Part shown: positions 31,557 through 32,459 of the stretch, piece after piece
Layout: each line of letters starts with the position of its first letter
How positions within the stretch are numbered: position 1 is the stretch's first letter
Source of the DNA: Seribacter sp963934295
Lineage (GTDB): Bacteria; Verrucomicrobiota; Verrucomicrobiia; Opitutales; Seribacteraceae
DNA: 32,459 nt
NCBI GenBank assembly: GCA_963934295.1
Contig: CAWVXY010000036.1
Coordinates: 1-32,459 of the forward strand
Direction: 5' to 3'
The notes under the pieces: model-generated
Seen by the model: the letters and a program-made list of their open reading frames with translations, nothing else
Told to the model about the DNA's origin: nothing
Database searches by the model: none
Made by a program: the position numbers and the translations under genes

Positions 31557-32459
31557 TTAGTTAGCAGGCTCGATATGGTCAATTTTACCATTACGGCTAG
31601 CAATTCGAACCATTTTTCCTTTCGATTCACGTTTGAAATCTTCCGGATCGATTTCTAAAAGTGCTTCAGGTTGATCGCCAGGTATCAATAGTTCTGAATC
31701 TTCCGTAACTTTTAATGCTACAGGACCAGTTTTAGTCATAATTCTAACCAACTGGTTTTGTTCATCGATGCCTATTATAGTACCAACGATTTCATCATGA
31801 TCTGGAGATGCACCTTCGGGTGCGGGTGCATATGCACCAGGGCCACCATGTTGTCCTGGTGTGTGTGGGGCACCGGCAGGATGGTGTGGAGCAGTATTAG
31901 GTGCCGCATGTTGTCCAGGGATATGCGGTGCGCCAGCAGGATAGTGTGGAGCACCAGTAGGTGCTGCATGTTGTCCTGGGAATTGAGGAGCACCAGCAGG
32001 GTGGTGAGGAGCCGTATTAGGTGCCGCATGTTGTCCAGGGATGTGCGGTGCACCAGCAGGATGGTGTTGGGCACCAGTAGGTGCTGCATGTTGTCCTGGG
32101 AATTGAGGTGCACCAGCAGGGTGGTGAGGAGCACCAGCAGGTGCCGCATGTTGTCCTGGGAACTGAGAAGCACCAGTAGGATGATGAGGAGCCGTATTAG
32201 GTGCCGCATGTTGTCCAGGAATGTGCGGTGCGCCAGCAGGATGGTGTGGGGCACCAGTAGGTGCTGCATGTTGTCCTGGGAATTGGGGAGCACCAGCAGG
32301 GTGGTGAGGAGCCGTATTAGGTGCCGCATGTTGTCCAGGGATGTGCGGGGCGCCAGCAGGATGGTGTGGAGCACCAGTAGGTGCTGCATGTTGTCCTTGG
32401 AATTGAGGAGCACCGGTTGGAGCTGGGTATCCAGCGGCTGGACCTGGTTGTCCCTGGAA
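31557..32459 (-). CDS. Partial gene: Pro/His/Gly/Gln 20-residue repeat protein with beta-rich C-terminal domain (5' end outside window)
   Basis: Reading the minus strand from the window edge gives 300 continuous codons without a stop, ending in TAA at 31557. The first 20 residues (QGQPGPAAGYPAPTGAPQ) lead into nine near-identical 20-residue units built as PGQHAAP, then TG or NT, then APHHPAGAP, then HI or QF. One decayed unit (31801-31860) follows. The last roughly 80 residues form a separate domain, HDEIVGTIIGIDEQNQLVRIM and ELLIPGDQPEALLEID, ending KMVRIASRNGKIDHIEPAN. This looks like a small beta-barrel or repeated strand module. The function is unknown, and the start, with any signal peptide, lies beyond the window. 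A strict start-codon search wrongly truncates it to a TTG-initiated 64-residue ORF. Confidence 0.85.
   Translation of the reverse strand, partial: FQGQPGPAAGYPAPTGAPQFQGQHAAPTGAPHHPAGAPHIPGQHAAPNTAPHHPAGAPQFPGQHAAPTGAPHHPAGAPHIPGQHAAPNTAPHHPTGASQFPGQHAAPAGAPHHPAGAPQFPGQHAAPTGAQHHPAGAPHIPGQHAAPNTAPHHPAGAPQFPGQHAAPTGAPHYPAGAPHIPGQHAAPNTAPHHPAGAPHTPGQHGGPGAYAPAPEGASPDHDEIVGTIIGIDEQNQLVRIMTKTGPVALKVTEDSELLIPGDQPEALLEIDPEDFKRESKGKMVRIASRNGKIDHIEPAN
31801..32400 (-). repeat. 60-bp tandem repeat array (ten units) with 120-bp higher-order period
   Basis: Ten consecutive 60-bp units lie in frame within the right-edge gene; nine are well conserved and the unit at 31801-31860 is degenerate. Units mostly alternate between an HI-ending type (GCAGCA synonym) and a QF-ending type (GCGGCA synonym), so synonymous bases alternate too. 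The unit at 32101-32160 is a hybrid. This indicates amplification as 120-bp pairs by slippage or unequal exchange. Confidence 0.93.

Noticed and set aside
31557..31751. A stand-alone 64-residue gene starting with TTG
   Set aside because: The same frame is open all the way to the window edge. The TTG is an internal Leu codon within QNQLVRIM, so this is only the tail of the larger repeat protein.
31801..32400. CRISPR-like array because of the regular 60-bp period
   Set aside because: There are no unique spacers; whole 60-bp units repeat in frame and encode protein.
31775..32413. A 212-residue open frame on the minus strand, rich in Leu and repeated DNMQHLL-like units
   Set aside because: It is a shadow frame created by the 60-bp array. 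The frame read through from the window edge is stop-free, continues into a normal C-terminal domain and has a sensible Pro/His/Gly/Gln composition.

Overview
The window reads as an ordinary chromosomal segment of a Gram-negative bacterium, most likely of the PVC group and probably a Verrucomicrobiota (Opitutae-like) lineage with a modest GC content (low forties by eye). The reasons are the long MoxR - DUF58 - BatA-like - DUF4175-like - von Willebrand A - DUF4159 operon, the Bacteroidetes/Verrucomicrobia-style ParE/ParC pair, the REG-2-like HAD protein and the patchy use of Shine-Dalgarno sites. The taxonomic call is an inference from gene content; no rRNA or other marker gene is present. No phage, insertion sequence, CRISPR or integrase signal was seen.

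Layout. The left edge holds tRNA-Ala(GGC), a large proline-rich protein with an N-terminal helix-turn-helix-like segment, and hisA, all on the minus strand. Divergent from hisA are an M42 aminopeptidase and a BI-1/YccA membrane protein on the plus strand. From 4451 to 9364 a tightly overlapping minus-strand operon encodes HAD - pabB - pabA - pabC - folP - folB - folK, that is, the p-aminobenzoate branch plus three late pterin steps of folate synthesis. Plus-strand genes follow for an SBF-like transporter, methionine aminopeptidase and a PolB-type 3'-5' exonuclease.

From 12293 to 25283 nine consecutive plus-strand genes form one compact operon: a MoxR AAA+ ATPase, DUF58, a BatA-like vWA membrane protein, a giant DUF4175-like coiled-coil protein, a second vWA membrane protein, an exported HEAT-repeat protein, an exported DUF4159 protein, a membrane-anchored MORN-variant protein and an exported TPR protein. 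This resembles known MoxR/Bat-type envelope systems, but the HEAT, MORN and TPR additions are uncharacterised. It is the best candidate in the window for an undescribed multi-protein machine: a cytosolic ATPase coupled to metal-dependent adhesion domains and an envelope scaffold.

The right third carries an EI24/CysZ-like membrane protein (minus), parE and parC of topoisomerase IV (plus), a CTP-dependent DGK1/SEC59-like lipid kinase (plus) and a DUF3293 protein (minus). At the right edge is a partial minus-strand gene whose product consists of near-perfect 20-residue Pro/His/Gly/Gln repeats (60 bp each, with a 120-bp higher-order period) followed by a beta-rich C-terminal domain. A naive start-codon search splits this gene into two wrong ORFs. 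No stretch over 300 bases lacks a gene.
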